Assembly (NCBI RefSeq): GCF_025567285.1
Contig: NZ_JAOQJT010000007.1
Coordinates: 134,404-198,403 of the forward strand
Origin: Coprococcus aceti
GTDB lineage: Bacteria; Bacillota; Clostridia; Lachnospirales; Lachnospiraceae
Direction: 5' to 3'
Length of the DNA stretch: 64,000 nt
The notes below the pieces were generated by a model. The model searched no databases. It was given only the letters and a program-made list of their open reading frames with translations, and had not been told where the DNA came from. The position numbers were made by a program, and so were the translations under genes. Of the stretch, positions 19,208-28,029 are shown one piece after another. The stretch's first letter is position 1. Every line of letters begins with the position of its first letter.

Positions 19208-20374
19208 ATGTCAGTAAAGATTAATTGCTTAAACCCTATCGCCAAGTGCGGTATGGAGCTTTTACCTGATACATATGAAGTAACAGACAATTTCGCAGAT
19301 GCAGATGCAGTTCTGGTCAGAAGTGCATCCATGCATGATCTTGAGCTGTCAGACAACCTTCTGGCAGTAGCCCGTGCAGGTGCAGGTGTCAACAACATTC
19401 CACTTGATAAGTGCGCTGAGAAGGGTATCGTAGTATTTAACACACCAGGAGCAAATGCAAATGGTGTTAAGGAGCTTGTAGTAGCAGCACTCCTCATGGC
19501 TTCAAGAGATCTCGTTGGCGGTTACAACTGGGTCAAGGACAATGCCGCTGAGGCAGATATCGCCAAGATGGTGGAGAAGCAGAAGAAGAACTACGCAGGC
19601 AATGAGATCCTTGGCAAGAAGCTCGGTGTAATCGGACTTGGTGCCATTGGAGCAAAGGTTGCAAATGTTGCGCTTAAGCTCGGCATGCAGGTATACGGAT
19701 ATGATCCATATGTGTCAGTAGATGCAGCATGGGGACTTTCAAAGGATGTAAAGCACATCACAAATGTAGAGGATATCTACAGAGACTGTGATTATATAAC
19801 AGTTCATGTTCCAGCTCTTGACAGCACAAAGGGAATGATCAATGCAGATGCATTTGCACTGATGAAGGACGGCGTGAAGATCCTCAACTTCGCAAGAGAC
19901 GTACTGGTCAACGATGAGGATATGAAGGCGGCACTCGACTCAGGCAAGGTTGCAAAGTATATGACAGACTTCCCTAACCCAGCTATAGCAGGTTACAAGA
20001 ACGTGGTAGCATTCCCACATCTTGGAGCTTCAACAGCAGAGTCAGAGGACAATTGTGCAGTTATGGCTTGTAAGGAGATCAAGGCATACATCAACGATGG
20101 AAACATCAAGAACTCTGTAAACTATCCAAACGTAAACATGGGACAGTGCAGTGATGTAGCCAGAGTTACTATCTGCCACAAGAACATCCCTAACATGCTC
20201 ACCCAGTTCACAGGAGTATTCTCCAAGAAGGGCGGCAATGTATCAGGAATGATCAGCAAGGCAAAGGGCGATTACGCATATTCTATCCTTGATATCGGTG
20301 TAGAGCCAACAGCAGACGACATCGCAGAACTCTCAGCAATCGAGGGAGTTGTTAAGGTAAGAGTCATAAAGTAA
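19208..20374 (+). CDS. serA: D-3-phosphoglycerate dehydrogenase
   Basis: First step of serine synthesis, NAD-dependent oxidation of 3-phosphoglycerate. 388 residues: substrate domain, Rossmann domain (GVIGLGAIGAKVANVAL, about 140-156), and a C-terminal ACT domain (about 315-388) that begins at ARVTICHKNIPNMLTQFTG. The ACT domain suggests allosteric control, in this family usually by serine. The active-site His lies in FPHLGASTAESEDN. It is shorter than the E. coli-type enzyme with an intervening domain. An AAGGGAG site precedes the ATG. Confidence 0.96.
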   Translation: MSVKINCLNPIAKCGMELLPDTYEVTDNFADADAVLVRSASMHDLELSDNLLAVARAGAGVNNIPLDKCAEKGIVVFNTPGANANGVKELVVAALLMASRDLVGGYNWVKDNAAEADIAKMVEKQKKNYAGNEILGKKLGVIGLGAIGAKVANVALKLGMQVYGYDPYVSVDAAWGLSKDVKHITNVEDIYRDCDYITVHVPALDSTKGMINADAFALMKDGVKILNFARDVLVNDEDMKAALDSGKVAKYMTDFPNPAIAGYKNVVAFPHLGASTAESEDNCAVMACKEIKAYINDGNIKNSVNYPNVNMGQCSDVARVTICHKNIPNMLTQFTGVFSKKGGNVSGMISKAKGDYAYSILDIGVEPTADDIAELSAIEGVVKVRVIK

Positions 20375-20400
20375 TAAAAGATAAATAGGAGAGAAGAAAA

Positions 20401-21492
20401 ATGAGTGACAAGTTAAAGGTAGGTATCCTTGGCGCAACAGGTATGGTAGGTCAGAGATTTATCTCACTTCTTGAGAACCATCCTTGGTTCGAGGTCGTTA
20501 CAGTTGCAGCCAGCCCAAGAAGCGCAGGCAAGACATACGAAGAGGCAGTTGGTGACAGATGGAAGATGGATACACCGATGCCAGAGGCAGTTAAGAAGCT
20601 TGTAGTATACAATGTCAATGAGGTAGAGAAGGTTGCTGCCACAGTTGATTTTGTATTCTCAGCAGTAGATATGACAAAGGATGAGATCAAGGCTATAGAG
20701 GAGGCTTATGCCAAGACAGAGACTCCTGTAGTTTCAAACAACTCAGCTCACAGATGGACTCCTGATGTTCCTATGATGGTTCCAGAGATCAATGCAGACC
20801 ATGCAGAGGTTATCGAGTTCCAGAAGAAGAGACTTGGAACAGAGAGAGGATTTGTTGCAGTTAAGCCTAACTGCTCAATCCAGAGTTACGCACCTGTACT
20901 TACAGCATGGATGCCATTTGAGCCATACGAGGTTATCGTAAGCACATATCAGGCAATCTCAGGAGCAGGTAAGACATTCAAGGATTGGCCTGAGATGCTT
21001 GGCAACATCATCCCATATATCGGTGGTGAGGAAGAGAAGTCAGAGAAGGAGCCACTCAGAATCTGGGGTAAGGTAGACAAGGAGAATGGTGTGATCGTTC
21101 CTGCAGAGGGAATCACTATCACAAGCCAGTGTATCAGAGTCCCAGTTCTCAACGGACATACAGCAACTGTATTCGTAAAGTTCAGAAAGAATCCTACAAA
21201 GGAGCAGCTTATCGAGGCTATGACAAGCTTCAAGGGCGCGCCTCAGGAGCTTGGTCTTCCAAGTGCACCAAAGCAGTTTATCCAGTACCTTGAGGAGGAC
21301 AACAGACCACAGGTTGCTCTGGACGTTGACTTCGAGAAAGGTATGGGTATCAGCGTTGGACGTCTCCGTGAGGATTCAGTATATGACTGGAAGTTCGTTG
21401 GCCTTTCACACAACACTGTAAGAGGTGCTGCAGGTGGTGCAGTTCTCTGTGCAGAGCTTCTGAAGGCTAAGGGATATATCACAAAGAAGTAA
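20401..21492 (+). CDS. asd: Aspartate-semialdehyde dehydrogenase
   Basis: NADPH-dependent reduction of aspartyl phosphate to aspartate semialdehyde, the branch point to lysine, threonine and methionine. 363 residues; this is the archaeal/fungal-like subclass found in many Clostridia. It begins with the nucleotide-binding loop GILGATGMVGQRF, has the catalytic Cys in VKPNCSIQSY, and the His in VPVLNGHTATVFVKF. It is 26 bases after serA with its own TAGGAGAG site, and is followed by a strong terminator, so serC-serA-asd is one unit. Confidence 0.96.
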   Translation: MSDKLKVGILGATGMVGQRFISLLENHPWFEVVTVAASPRSAGKTYEEAVGDRWKMDTPMPEAVKKLVVYNVNEVEKVAATVDFVFSAVDMTKDEIKAIEEAYAKTETPVVSNNSAHRWTPDVPMMVPEINADHAEVIEFQKKRLGTERGFVAVKPNCSIQSYAPVLTAWMPFEPYEVIVSTYQAISGAGKTFKDWPEMLGNIIPYIGGEEEKSEKEPLRIWGKVDKENGVIVPAEGITITSQCIRVPVLNGHTATVFVKFRKNPTKEQLIEAMTSFKGAPQELGLPSAPKQFIQYLEEDNRPQVALDVDFEKGMGISVGRLREDSVYDWKFVGLSHNTVRGAAGGAVLCAELLKAKGYITKK

Positions 21493-21541
21493 TAAATTAT
21501 ATGGATATTTGAAGTGTCTGTGCTAACAATATCATAAAGAT

Positions 21542-21594
21542 TTGCCGGGATAATGTTGCTGCTATGAAGTGAACATGTTCCGGCAATTTTTTTG
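21542..21594 (+). terminator. Rho-independent terminator after asd
   Basis: TTGCCGGGA at 21542-21550 pairs with TCCGGCAA at 21579-21586, followed by seven Ts. The loop is long (about 28 bases) but the T-run is clean. Confidence 0.75.
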
Positions 21595-21713
21595 TTTTGC
21601 ATGGCGTTATATTATGCAGTATTATTGATAACATTATGTTGACATTGCACAAACAGGTATACTAAAATTAGATTAATTGTAAATAAACCATGAATTACTA
21701 AGGGAGGTATTTT

Positions 21714-24700
21714 ATGAGAAAAGGGAAGAGATGGCTGGCAGCGGCTGTGAGTGCAGCGATGATTGTCCAGTCACTGGCCAGTGTTGGCCCGGTTTATGCA
21801 GCGGATGATGGCGTATCCATAGCTGACACGTTTACGGATTCGTCGTTTAGAAGCTATGTGTCGAGTAATTTCGATAAAGACAGTAATGGTTATCTGTCAG
21901 ATGCGGAGATCGCGAATGTAACATCTATAGATGTTTCGAAGTGTTCTCCTGCTATATCAAGTTTGAATGGCGTAGAATTGTTCACCAATCTGTCAAAGCT
22001 GGATTGTAATGAGCAGTCTATAAGGAATCTTGATATAGAGAATCTTGAGAATCTTGAATATATAGATGTCTCAAGTAACAGAATAGACAGTCTGACATTG
22101 CCGGTAAGTGCAGAGAAACTTACATATCTTGATATAAGTGGAAACAAGATCACAAGCCTTACATCTCTGGCTGATTACAATAATCTTGTACTGCTCAATG
22201 CCAATTCAACAAACCTTTCATCGATAGATGTCAGCAATATGAAGGGGCTTAAGGTGCTTGGCGTAAGTGGAACCACCATATCAACACTTGATCTTGGCTC
22301 AAACATGGAGCTTACAACACTTTATTGTGACAGCATGCGTTCACTGCCTGTCCTTGATGTGTCAGGTCATGAGAAGCTTAAGAATCTTTATTGTGCTGGA
22401 GCAAAGAGCGACAGTGGAGTTGTTGTTCGTTCGTCAATTACCAAGCTTGACGTATCCGGTGATATAGTCCTTGGTTCGCTTGATTGTTCAAATAGCTATG
22501 TGGCTGAGCTGAACATAGACAATACCCCGGCGCTTACAACACTTGATTGTTCTAACACGAGACTTACATCAATAGATGTGTCAAAGAACACAAGTCTTAG
22601 CTACCTTGATGTCAGCAGCAATGTTCTGGGTGCGGTGGATTTTACTGCGAATACAGCACTTAGAGAGCTTTATGTCAAGGATACTGGCATAAATAAGCTT
22701 GATGTATCTACTCTCACCAATCTGGTTAATCTTGACGCATCATCAAATTCTCTTGCAGAGCTTGATATAGCATCAAACAGTTTATTGGAGAAGCTTTATA
22801 TTTCAGACAATAATATCCAGGGTATAAAGCTTGATGGTCATCCTGACCTTAAAGAACTTGAGATTGACAACAACAATCTTGTGGCCATAGATATATCAGT
22901 GTGTCCTAAACTTTATGGCGATGATGGTGTGTTCAGTTGCAGTGGGAATAGCAGGGATATAACACTTGATACTACGAACTATGATTATGATTTTAGCGAT
23001 TTTTCAAAAGTCTATGGTTTGCATAAGGCGTGGTATGACTATGAACTTCCTGTTGCTGTAGATAACAACGGCAAGCCTTTAACGGATGATAATGGGGTTG
23101 AAATTCATAAACGAAACAGGAATACTACAGGATACGCAGGAATACAGGGCATAGATGCCAGCAATGAGGCGTCATCCGTGACTGGAGGACAGCTTGATGG
23201 ATATATATTTACAGCGGAGCCGGATGCGGAGAAGATTACATACAATTACTATACAGGAGCAGGAATGGGGAAGGTCAAGTTCACACTCAACATTCTTAAC
23301 CCGCTCAAGGTCACAGTATGGTATACAACTGATGGAAATGTTGTAAAGTCAGACAGTTCTACACTCAGCTTCAGAGTTGGTGATACGACTACACTTACAG
23401 CTACGGATGACGAAAAGAATCCACACAAGAACATAACATGGAGTTCGTCAAATGAAAGAGTTGCACAGATAGACAGGGAGACAGGAGAACTGACCTGTGT
23501 TTCGGCGGGAACAGCTCAGATTAACATTCTGCTGAATGATCGTGCTATAGGATATGTGAATATGGAGTGTCACAAGCCTGTTACCGGACTTTATCTTGTA
23601 GATCAGAACGAGAAGGATGATGCAGGCAACCAGATAACATACGAGAATGGCGCAGTCATCAACATGGACTGTGGAACATATCCAAGAAATGGCTCTAAGA
23701 AGCTGGATGTAAAGTGTGTTACCGAGGATGGTCTTGCGTCCAAAGAGATATCAGGATTCACTTGTAAGGTGACTGATGTGGATGGCAAAGAAAACAATAA
23801 GGTTTTGTCGTTTAATACATCAAGTAAGACTATAACAACAAGAGGTGCAGGAATCGCATTCCTTCATTTTACATCAACTGATAATCCTGATGTAGAGACA
23901 GTAATTCAGGTAAATGTTGAACAGAGAGTAAACAGCGTGACACTTTCACAGTCTAGAATGACGATCATTGCAGGTGGAAGCAGTAATCTCGTTGCTACGG
24001 TTTCTCCAAATACTGCAGTGGAGCAGAGAGTTGTATGGTCATCATCAAATGAGAGCATTGCTACGGTCGATGCCGAGGGAAATGTGAAGGCAGTCAATCC
24101 GGGAGAAGCTGATATCATATGTACATCTGTTGATACTGAGCAGGTGTACGGCAAGTGTCATGTGACTGTACAGCCGCCTGTAAAAGGTTTGACTCTCAAT
24201 ATGAACAGTGCAGAATTGCTGCTCGGAGCAGATACGGAAAGCAGAAAAGTATCACTTGAGGCTGTTATCGATGCGGATGATGCAAGTATTTACAAGAATT
24301 TGAAGTGGACATCGTCAGATACAAACGTTGCTTCGGTGTCATATAGTTCAACAGATAAGACAAAGGCTACAGTTACTGCCAGATCAGCAGGAACTGCTGT
24401 TATCAGATTTTCAATTTCAGATGATGAGTATGTGGATTGCAACATTACAGTAAAGCAGAGAGTTACAAGCCTTAGAATAAACAGAGACAAGACAACAATA
24501 TATGCTGGTGATACACTGCAGGTAACAAGCACTGCATCCCCTGCAACTGCATCGAATCAGGAAGTCATCTGGGCATCATCAGACGAGAGTGTTGCAAGCA
24601 TTGACAAGGATGGTTTGATAACAGCCCTCGACAGAGGAACCACAGTTATCACAGCTACAGCAGCTGATGGAAGTGAGAAAACAACATCATTCACTCTTAC

Positions 24701-25973
24701 AGTAAAGAAGTATGTAAGTGCTATAACACTTGACAAGGAGAAGCTCACTTTGTATGTGGGTGAACGAGGAACTGTTAAGCAGACCGTACTTCCAGAAGAT
24801 GCAAATGACAGAAATGTTATATGGCAGTCAAGTGATCCGGGTGTTGCAACAGTATCAAACGGAACAATAACAGGTGTTAAAGCCGGAACAACAACAATAA
24901 CATGTACTGCAAGAGATGGAAGTAACATATCAAAGACATGTGAGGTCACTGTTATTCAGCAGATTTCATCCATAGTTCTTGCTGAGACTAACAAGACAGT
25001 AAATGTTGGCGATAAATTTGTAGTAAATACAACTATCAATCCAGAGGATGCAGCCAGTGCAGCACTGAAGTGGACATCATCAAGTGATGCAGTTGCAACA
25101 GTAAATGAGAACGGTGAGATAGTAGCTAAGGGCCGTGGTACAGCGACAATCACATGCGAGGCTGTCGAAGGCATTGAAGGAAGAAAGGCCAAGGCAGCTC
25201 TCAGACTTACAGTTAACCAGCCGGTTACAGGAATAAAACTTAATCAGACAAAACTGAATCTGTTTGTGGGTAAACAGGGCAGAATAACATCGACTGTAGC
25301 TCCTGCTAACGCAAATAACAGAAATGTTGAGTGGACAACTTCTAACAGCAAGGTAGCAACTGTAAACAATGGTACTATCACAGCAGTATCAAAGGGAACA
25401 GCAGTTATCACATGTAAGGCTAAGGATGGAAGCGGCAAGCTTGCAAAGTGTACTGTTACGGTTTCACAGCCTGTAACATCCATCAAGCTCAATGCAACAA
25501 ACAAGACTATCAAGAAGGGTGCGACATTCACACTCAAGGCAACTGTAGGTCCTGCAGCGGCAAACAATAAGGCGGTTACATGGTCATCATCGAACACCAA
25601 GGTTGCAACAGTTTCGTCAACAGGAGTTGTCAAGGCTGTTGGAAAGGGTTCGGCAGTTATCACATGTAAATCAAAGGACGGAAGCAATATTACTGCCAAG
25701 TGTACAATCAATTCAGTTATTATGGTTTCTTCGATCAAGTTAAACAAGAAGACAGCAACCATAAAGAGAAAGGGAAAGATAACACTCAGGGCAACAGTAG
25801 GTCCTGCAACTGCAAACAACAAGGCAGTTACCTGGGTTTCCTCAAATAAGAAGATAGCTACTGTAACAACAAGAGGAACAGTAGTAGGTAAGAAGAAGGG
25901 GCGTGCGGTAATTACATGTAAGGCTAAGGATGGCAGTGGTAAGTATGCAAAGTGTACAATCAGAGTAAAATAA
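21714..25973 (+). CDS. Large secreted LRR and Big2 repeat surface protein
   Basis: 1,419 residues. A signal peptide covers about 1-30 (basic KGKR, hydrophobic core, cut near VYA-ADD). An EF-hand/dockerin-like calcium loop follows (DKDSNGYLSDAE, about 55-66), then a leucine-rich repeat domain to about residue 430 with repeats of the LxxLDVSxNxL type. From about 540 to the end there are nine or ten Big2 immunoglobulin-like domains, each with the WSSSN...VATV core. The last three are strongly lysine-rich, which may mediate wall binding, since no LPXTG anchor is present. GGGAGG precedes the ATG. Proteins of this build in gut Clostridia are thought to act in adhesion; target unknown. A terminator follows it directly. 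Confidence 0.92.
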   Translation: MRKGKRWLAAAVSAAMIVQSLASVGPVYAADDGVSIADTFTDSSFRSYVSSNFDKDSNGYLSDAEIANVTSIDVSKCSPAISSLNGVELFTNLSKLDCNEQSIRNLDIENLENLEYIDVSSNRIDSLTLPVSAEKLTYLDISGNKITSLTSLADYNNLVLLNANSTNLSSIDVSNMKGLKVLGVSGTTISTLDLGSNMELTTLYCDSMRSLPVLDVSGHEKLKNLYCAGAKSDSGVVVRSSITKLDVSGDIVLGSLDCSNSYVAELNIDNTPALTTLDCSNTRLTSIDVSKNTSLSYLDVSSNVLGAVDFTANTALRELYVKDTGINKLDVSTLTNLVNLDASSNSLAELDIASNSLLEKLYISDNNIQGIKLDGHPDLKELEIDNNNLVAIDISVCPKLYGDDGVFSCSGNSRDITLDTTNYDYDFSDFSKVYGLHKAWYDYELPVAVDNNGKPLTDDNGVEIHKRNRNTTGYAGIQGIDASNEASSVTGGQLDGYIFTAEPDAEKITYNYYTGAGMGKVKFTLNILNPLKVTVWYTTDGNVVKSDSSTLSFRVGDTTTLTATDDEKNPHKNITWSSSNERVAQIDRETGELTCVSAGTAQINILLNDRAIGYVNMECHKPVTGLYLVDQNEKDDAGNQITYENGAVINMDCGTYPRNGSKKLDVKCVTEDGLASKEISGFTCKVTDVDGKENNKVLSFNTSSKTITTRGAGIAFLHFTSTDNPDVETVIQVNVEQRVNSVTLSQSRMTIIAGGSSNLVATVSPNTAVEQRVVWSSSNESIATVDAEGNVKAVNPGEADIICTSVDTEQVYGKCHVTVQPPVKGLTLNMNSAELLLGADTESRKVSLEAVIDADDASIYKNLKWTSSDTNVASVSYSSTDKTKATVTARSAGTAVIRFSISDDEYVDCNITVKQRVTSLRINRDKTTIYAGDTLQVTSTASPATASNQEVIWASSDESVASIDKDGLITALDRGTTVITATAADGSEKTTSFTLTVKKYVSAITLDKEKLTLYVGERGTVKQTVLPEDANDRNVIWQSSDPGVATVSNGTITGVKAGTTTITCTARDGSNISKTCEVTVIQQISSIVLAETNKTVNVGDKFVVNTTINPEDAASAALKWTSSSDAVATVNENGEIVAKGRGTATITCEAVEGIEGRKAKAALRLTVNQPVTGIKLNQTKLNLFVGKQGRITSTVAPANANNRNVEWTTSNSKVATVNNGTITAVSKGTAVITCKAKDGSGKLAKCTVTVSQPVTSIKLNATNKTIKKGATFTLKATVGPAAANNKAVTWSSSNTKVATVSSTGVVKAVGKGSAVITCKSKDGSNITAKCTINSVIMVSSIKLNKKTATIKRKGKITLRATVGPATANNKAVTWVSSNKKIATVTTRGTVVGKKKGRAVITCKAKDGSGKYAKCTIRVK

Positions 25974-26008
25974 AAATATAACAACATACAGTTGGGAGAT
26001 ATGATCTT

Positions 26009-26046
26009 AACCGTCAGGCCTGCAAAACAGGTCTGACGGTTTTTTA
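26009..26046 (+). terminator. Rho-independent terminator after the LRR/Big2 gene
   Basis: 14-bp stem, AACCGTCAGGCCTG at 26009-26022 and CAGGTCTGACGGTT at 26028-26041 (one G-T pair), a five-base loop, and six Ts. Confidence 0.93.
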
Positions 26047-26095
26047 CGTATATTGTTCTTTGCTGTTCTTTATTTTTATTTAACGTTAAAAAATG

Positions 26096-26124
26096 TTGTA
26101 AGCAAATAGCAATTGTGATAAACT
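26096..26124 (+). promoter_or_regulatory. Sigma-A type promoter for the P-loop gene
   Basis: TTGTAA at 26096-26101 and TAAACT at 26119-26124 are 17 bases apart, in the gap after the terminator and 42 bases before the start codon. Confidence 0.55.
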
Positions 26125-26166
26125 ATTAGAAAAATTGATTTCATTTACATGGAGGCATTTATAGAT

Positions 26167-26733
26167 ATGAAGAAGCTTATTTTAGTTACATCACCACCAG
26201 CATGTGGAAAGACATTTATTTCAAAGCAGGTTGCAAAGGCACTTCACAATTGTGTATACCTTGACAAGGATACACTTATCGTACTTTCAAAGCAGATATT
26301 TGTAGTTGCCGGACAGGAGTACAACCGTTCATCAGACTTCTTCCAGAAGGAGATCAGAGATTACGAGTATTACTGTGTGCTGGATCTTGCATTTGAGGCA
26401 TTGGATTACAATGATACAGTTCTCATCAATGCTCCGTTCACAGAGGAGATCAGAGATGATGAGTATCTTGACAATCTTCGCGCTAAGCTTGCAGAGAAAG
26501 ATGCAGAGCTCTTCGTTATCTGGGTAAATACAAGAAAAGATGTATGTCATGAGAGAATGATCAAGAGAGCTTCAGACAGAGATACATGGAAGCTTGAGCA
26601 CTGGGATGAGTACATCAACAGCCAGAACTTCAATCCGCCTACAAACATCAAGGATCTCTTCATATTCGAGAACTCATCAGAGGAGGAATATGAGGATTCG
26701 ATCAAGAAGGTTGTCAAGGCTGTGAGAGGTTAA
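26167..26733 (+). CDS. P-loop kinase-like (AAA/zeta-type) protein
   Basis: 188-residue cytoplasmic protein. The Walker A is VTSPPACGKTFIS, where the usual first Gly is replaced but GKT is kept; a second feature is the VYLDKDTL acidic strand end, as in nucleotide and aminoglycoside-type kinases and zeta-toxin-like ATPases. Near the C-terminus CHERMIKRASDRD resembles the lid Arg region of these kinases. ATG 26167 is preferred, because the in-frame ATG at 26149 lies in its GGAGG site. It has its own promoter and is followed after 41 bases by the DUF1015 gene. Substrate unknown; no antitoxin-like partner gene is present, which argues against a toxin. Confidence 0.75.
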   Translation: MKKLILVTSPPACGKTFISKQVAKALHNCVYLDKDTLIVLSKQIFVVAGQEYNRSSDFFQKEIRDYEYYCVLDLAFEALDYNDTVLINAPFTEEIRDDEYLDNLRAKLAEKDAELFVIWVNTRKDVCHERMIKRASDRDTWKLEHWDEYINSQNFNPPTNIKDLFIFENSSEEEYEDSIKKVVKAVRG

Positions 26734-26774
26734 TTGGCACATACAATAAAATATTTATGACAGGAGTAGAGAAT

Positions 26775-28010
26775 ATGGCAACAATCAGAAGTTTTAGAGC
26801 CTATAGACCGAGACCAGATGTTGCAGGCAGAGTAGCTGCCTTGCCATACGATGTGTATAACCGTCAGGAAGCAGAGATAGAGGTCAAGCGCGAACCATTA
26901 TCATTTTTGAAAGTGGACAGAGCAGAGACATCCTTTGGACCAGATGTGGATACATATGCTCCATGTGTATATGATAAGGCTGGTCAGCTGCTTCAGGGCA
27001 TGATAGATGATGGAACATATATCATGGAGCGCAGACCAGTCTATTATATTTATGAGCTTATCATGGATGGCAGGCATCAGACAGGACTCGTGGCATGTTC
27101 TTCTATAGATGACTATATGAATGGAGTCATCAAGAAGCATGAGAATACCAGAGAGGACAAGGAGATAGACAGAATAAAGCATGTCGAGGCATGCGGAGCG
27201 CAGACGGGACCTATATTCCTTGCGTACAGAGCGATAGATAAGGTTGACGAGATCATCGATAGAGTGAAGAAGGGTGATAAGTTGTACGGCTTCACATCAC
27301 CTGACGGGATCACTCACAACGTATGGATAATAGATGGCCAGGAAGATATAGACACCATCAGAGCTGCATTTGAAGGAGTGGACGATATCTATATAGCGGA
27401 TGGACACCACAGGGCGGCATCGGCCGTCAAGGCGGGAATCCATATGAGAGAGAAGAATCCGGGATATACCGGGGATGAGGAATTCAATTATTTCCTCTCT
27501 GTACTTTTCCCTCATGACCAGCTTATGATCATGCCGTACAACAGAGTGGTAAAGGATCTCAACGGACATGACAAGCAGGAATTCATGGATGAGGTTTCAA
27601 AGATATTTGATGTGACAGCCAGTGATGTTCCGGTGGAACCACAGGTCAAAGGACAGGTGGGAATGTACATGGATGGAAGCTGGTACAGACTGGATGTCAG
27701 AGAAGGTATTGTTCCGGATGATGTCGTGGGCAGACTTGACGTATCGGTACTTCAGGACAATGTGCTTGCACCGATACTTGGAATACAGGATCCGAGAACT
27801 GATCAGAGGATCATGTTCGTAGGTGGAATCAGAGGACTTGCAGAGCTTGAGCGTCTGGTGGATGGAGGAATGGCGGTTGCATTCTCGATGTATCCGACAT
27901 CCATCACTGAACTGTTCGACATTGCAGATGCGGGACTTCTCATGCCTCCAAAGTCAACGTGGTTTGAGCCAAAGCTCAGAAGCGGAATATTTATACACAA
28001 GATAGACTAA
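26775..28010 (+). CDS. DUF1015 family protein
   Basis: 411 residues, cytoplasmic. Begins IRSFRAYRPRPDVAGRVAALPYDV, typical of DUF1015, and has the family motifs HENTREDKEIDR and IYIADGHHRAASA (about 205-220). ATG 26775 follows CAGGAG; an upstream in-frame ATG at 26757 has no site. The function of this family is not established. In many Firmicutes it sits beside serA/serC, so its place 5 kb after serC-serA here may be a spread-out version of that link; this is inference. The conserved DGHHR motif suggests an enzyme or a metal or nucleotide site. Confidence 0.88.
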   Translation: MATIRSFRAYRPRPDVAGRVAALPYDVYNRQEAEIEVKREPLSFLKVDRAETSFGPDVDTYAPCVYDKAGQLLQGMIDDGTYIMERRPVYYIYELIMDGRHQTGLVACSSIDDYMNGVIKKHENTREDKEIDRIKHVEACGAQTGPIFLAYRAIDKVDEIIDRVKKGDKLYGFTSPDGITHNVWIIDGQEDIDTIRAAFEGVDDIYIADGHHRAASAVKAGIHMREKNPGYTGDEEFNYFLSVLFPHDQLMIMPYNRVVKDLNGHDKQEFMDEVSKIFDVTASDVPVEPQVKGQVGMYMDGSWYRLDVREGIVPDDVVGRLDVSVLQDNVLAPILGIQDPRTDQRIMFVGGIRGLAELERLVDGGMAVAFSMYPTSITELFDIADAGLLMPPKSTWFEPKLRSGIFIHKID

Positions 28011-28029
28011 CATTAGGAGAAGGGGTTTT

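Noticed and set aside
26167..26733. Zeta-toxin of a toxin-antitoxin system
   Set aside because: The P-loop region is compatible, but there is no small antitoxin gene next to it and it has its own promoter; left as a P-loop kinase-like protein.
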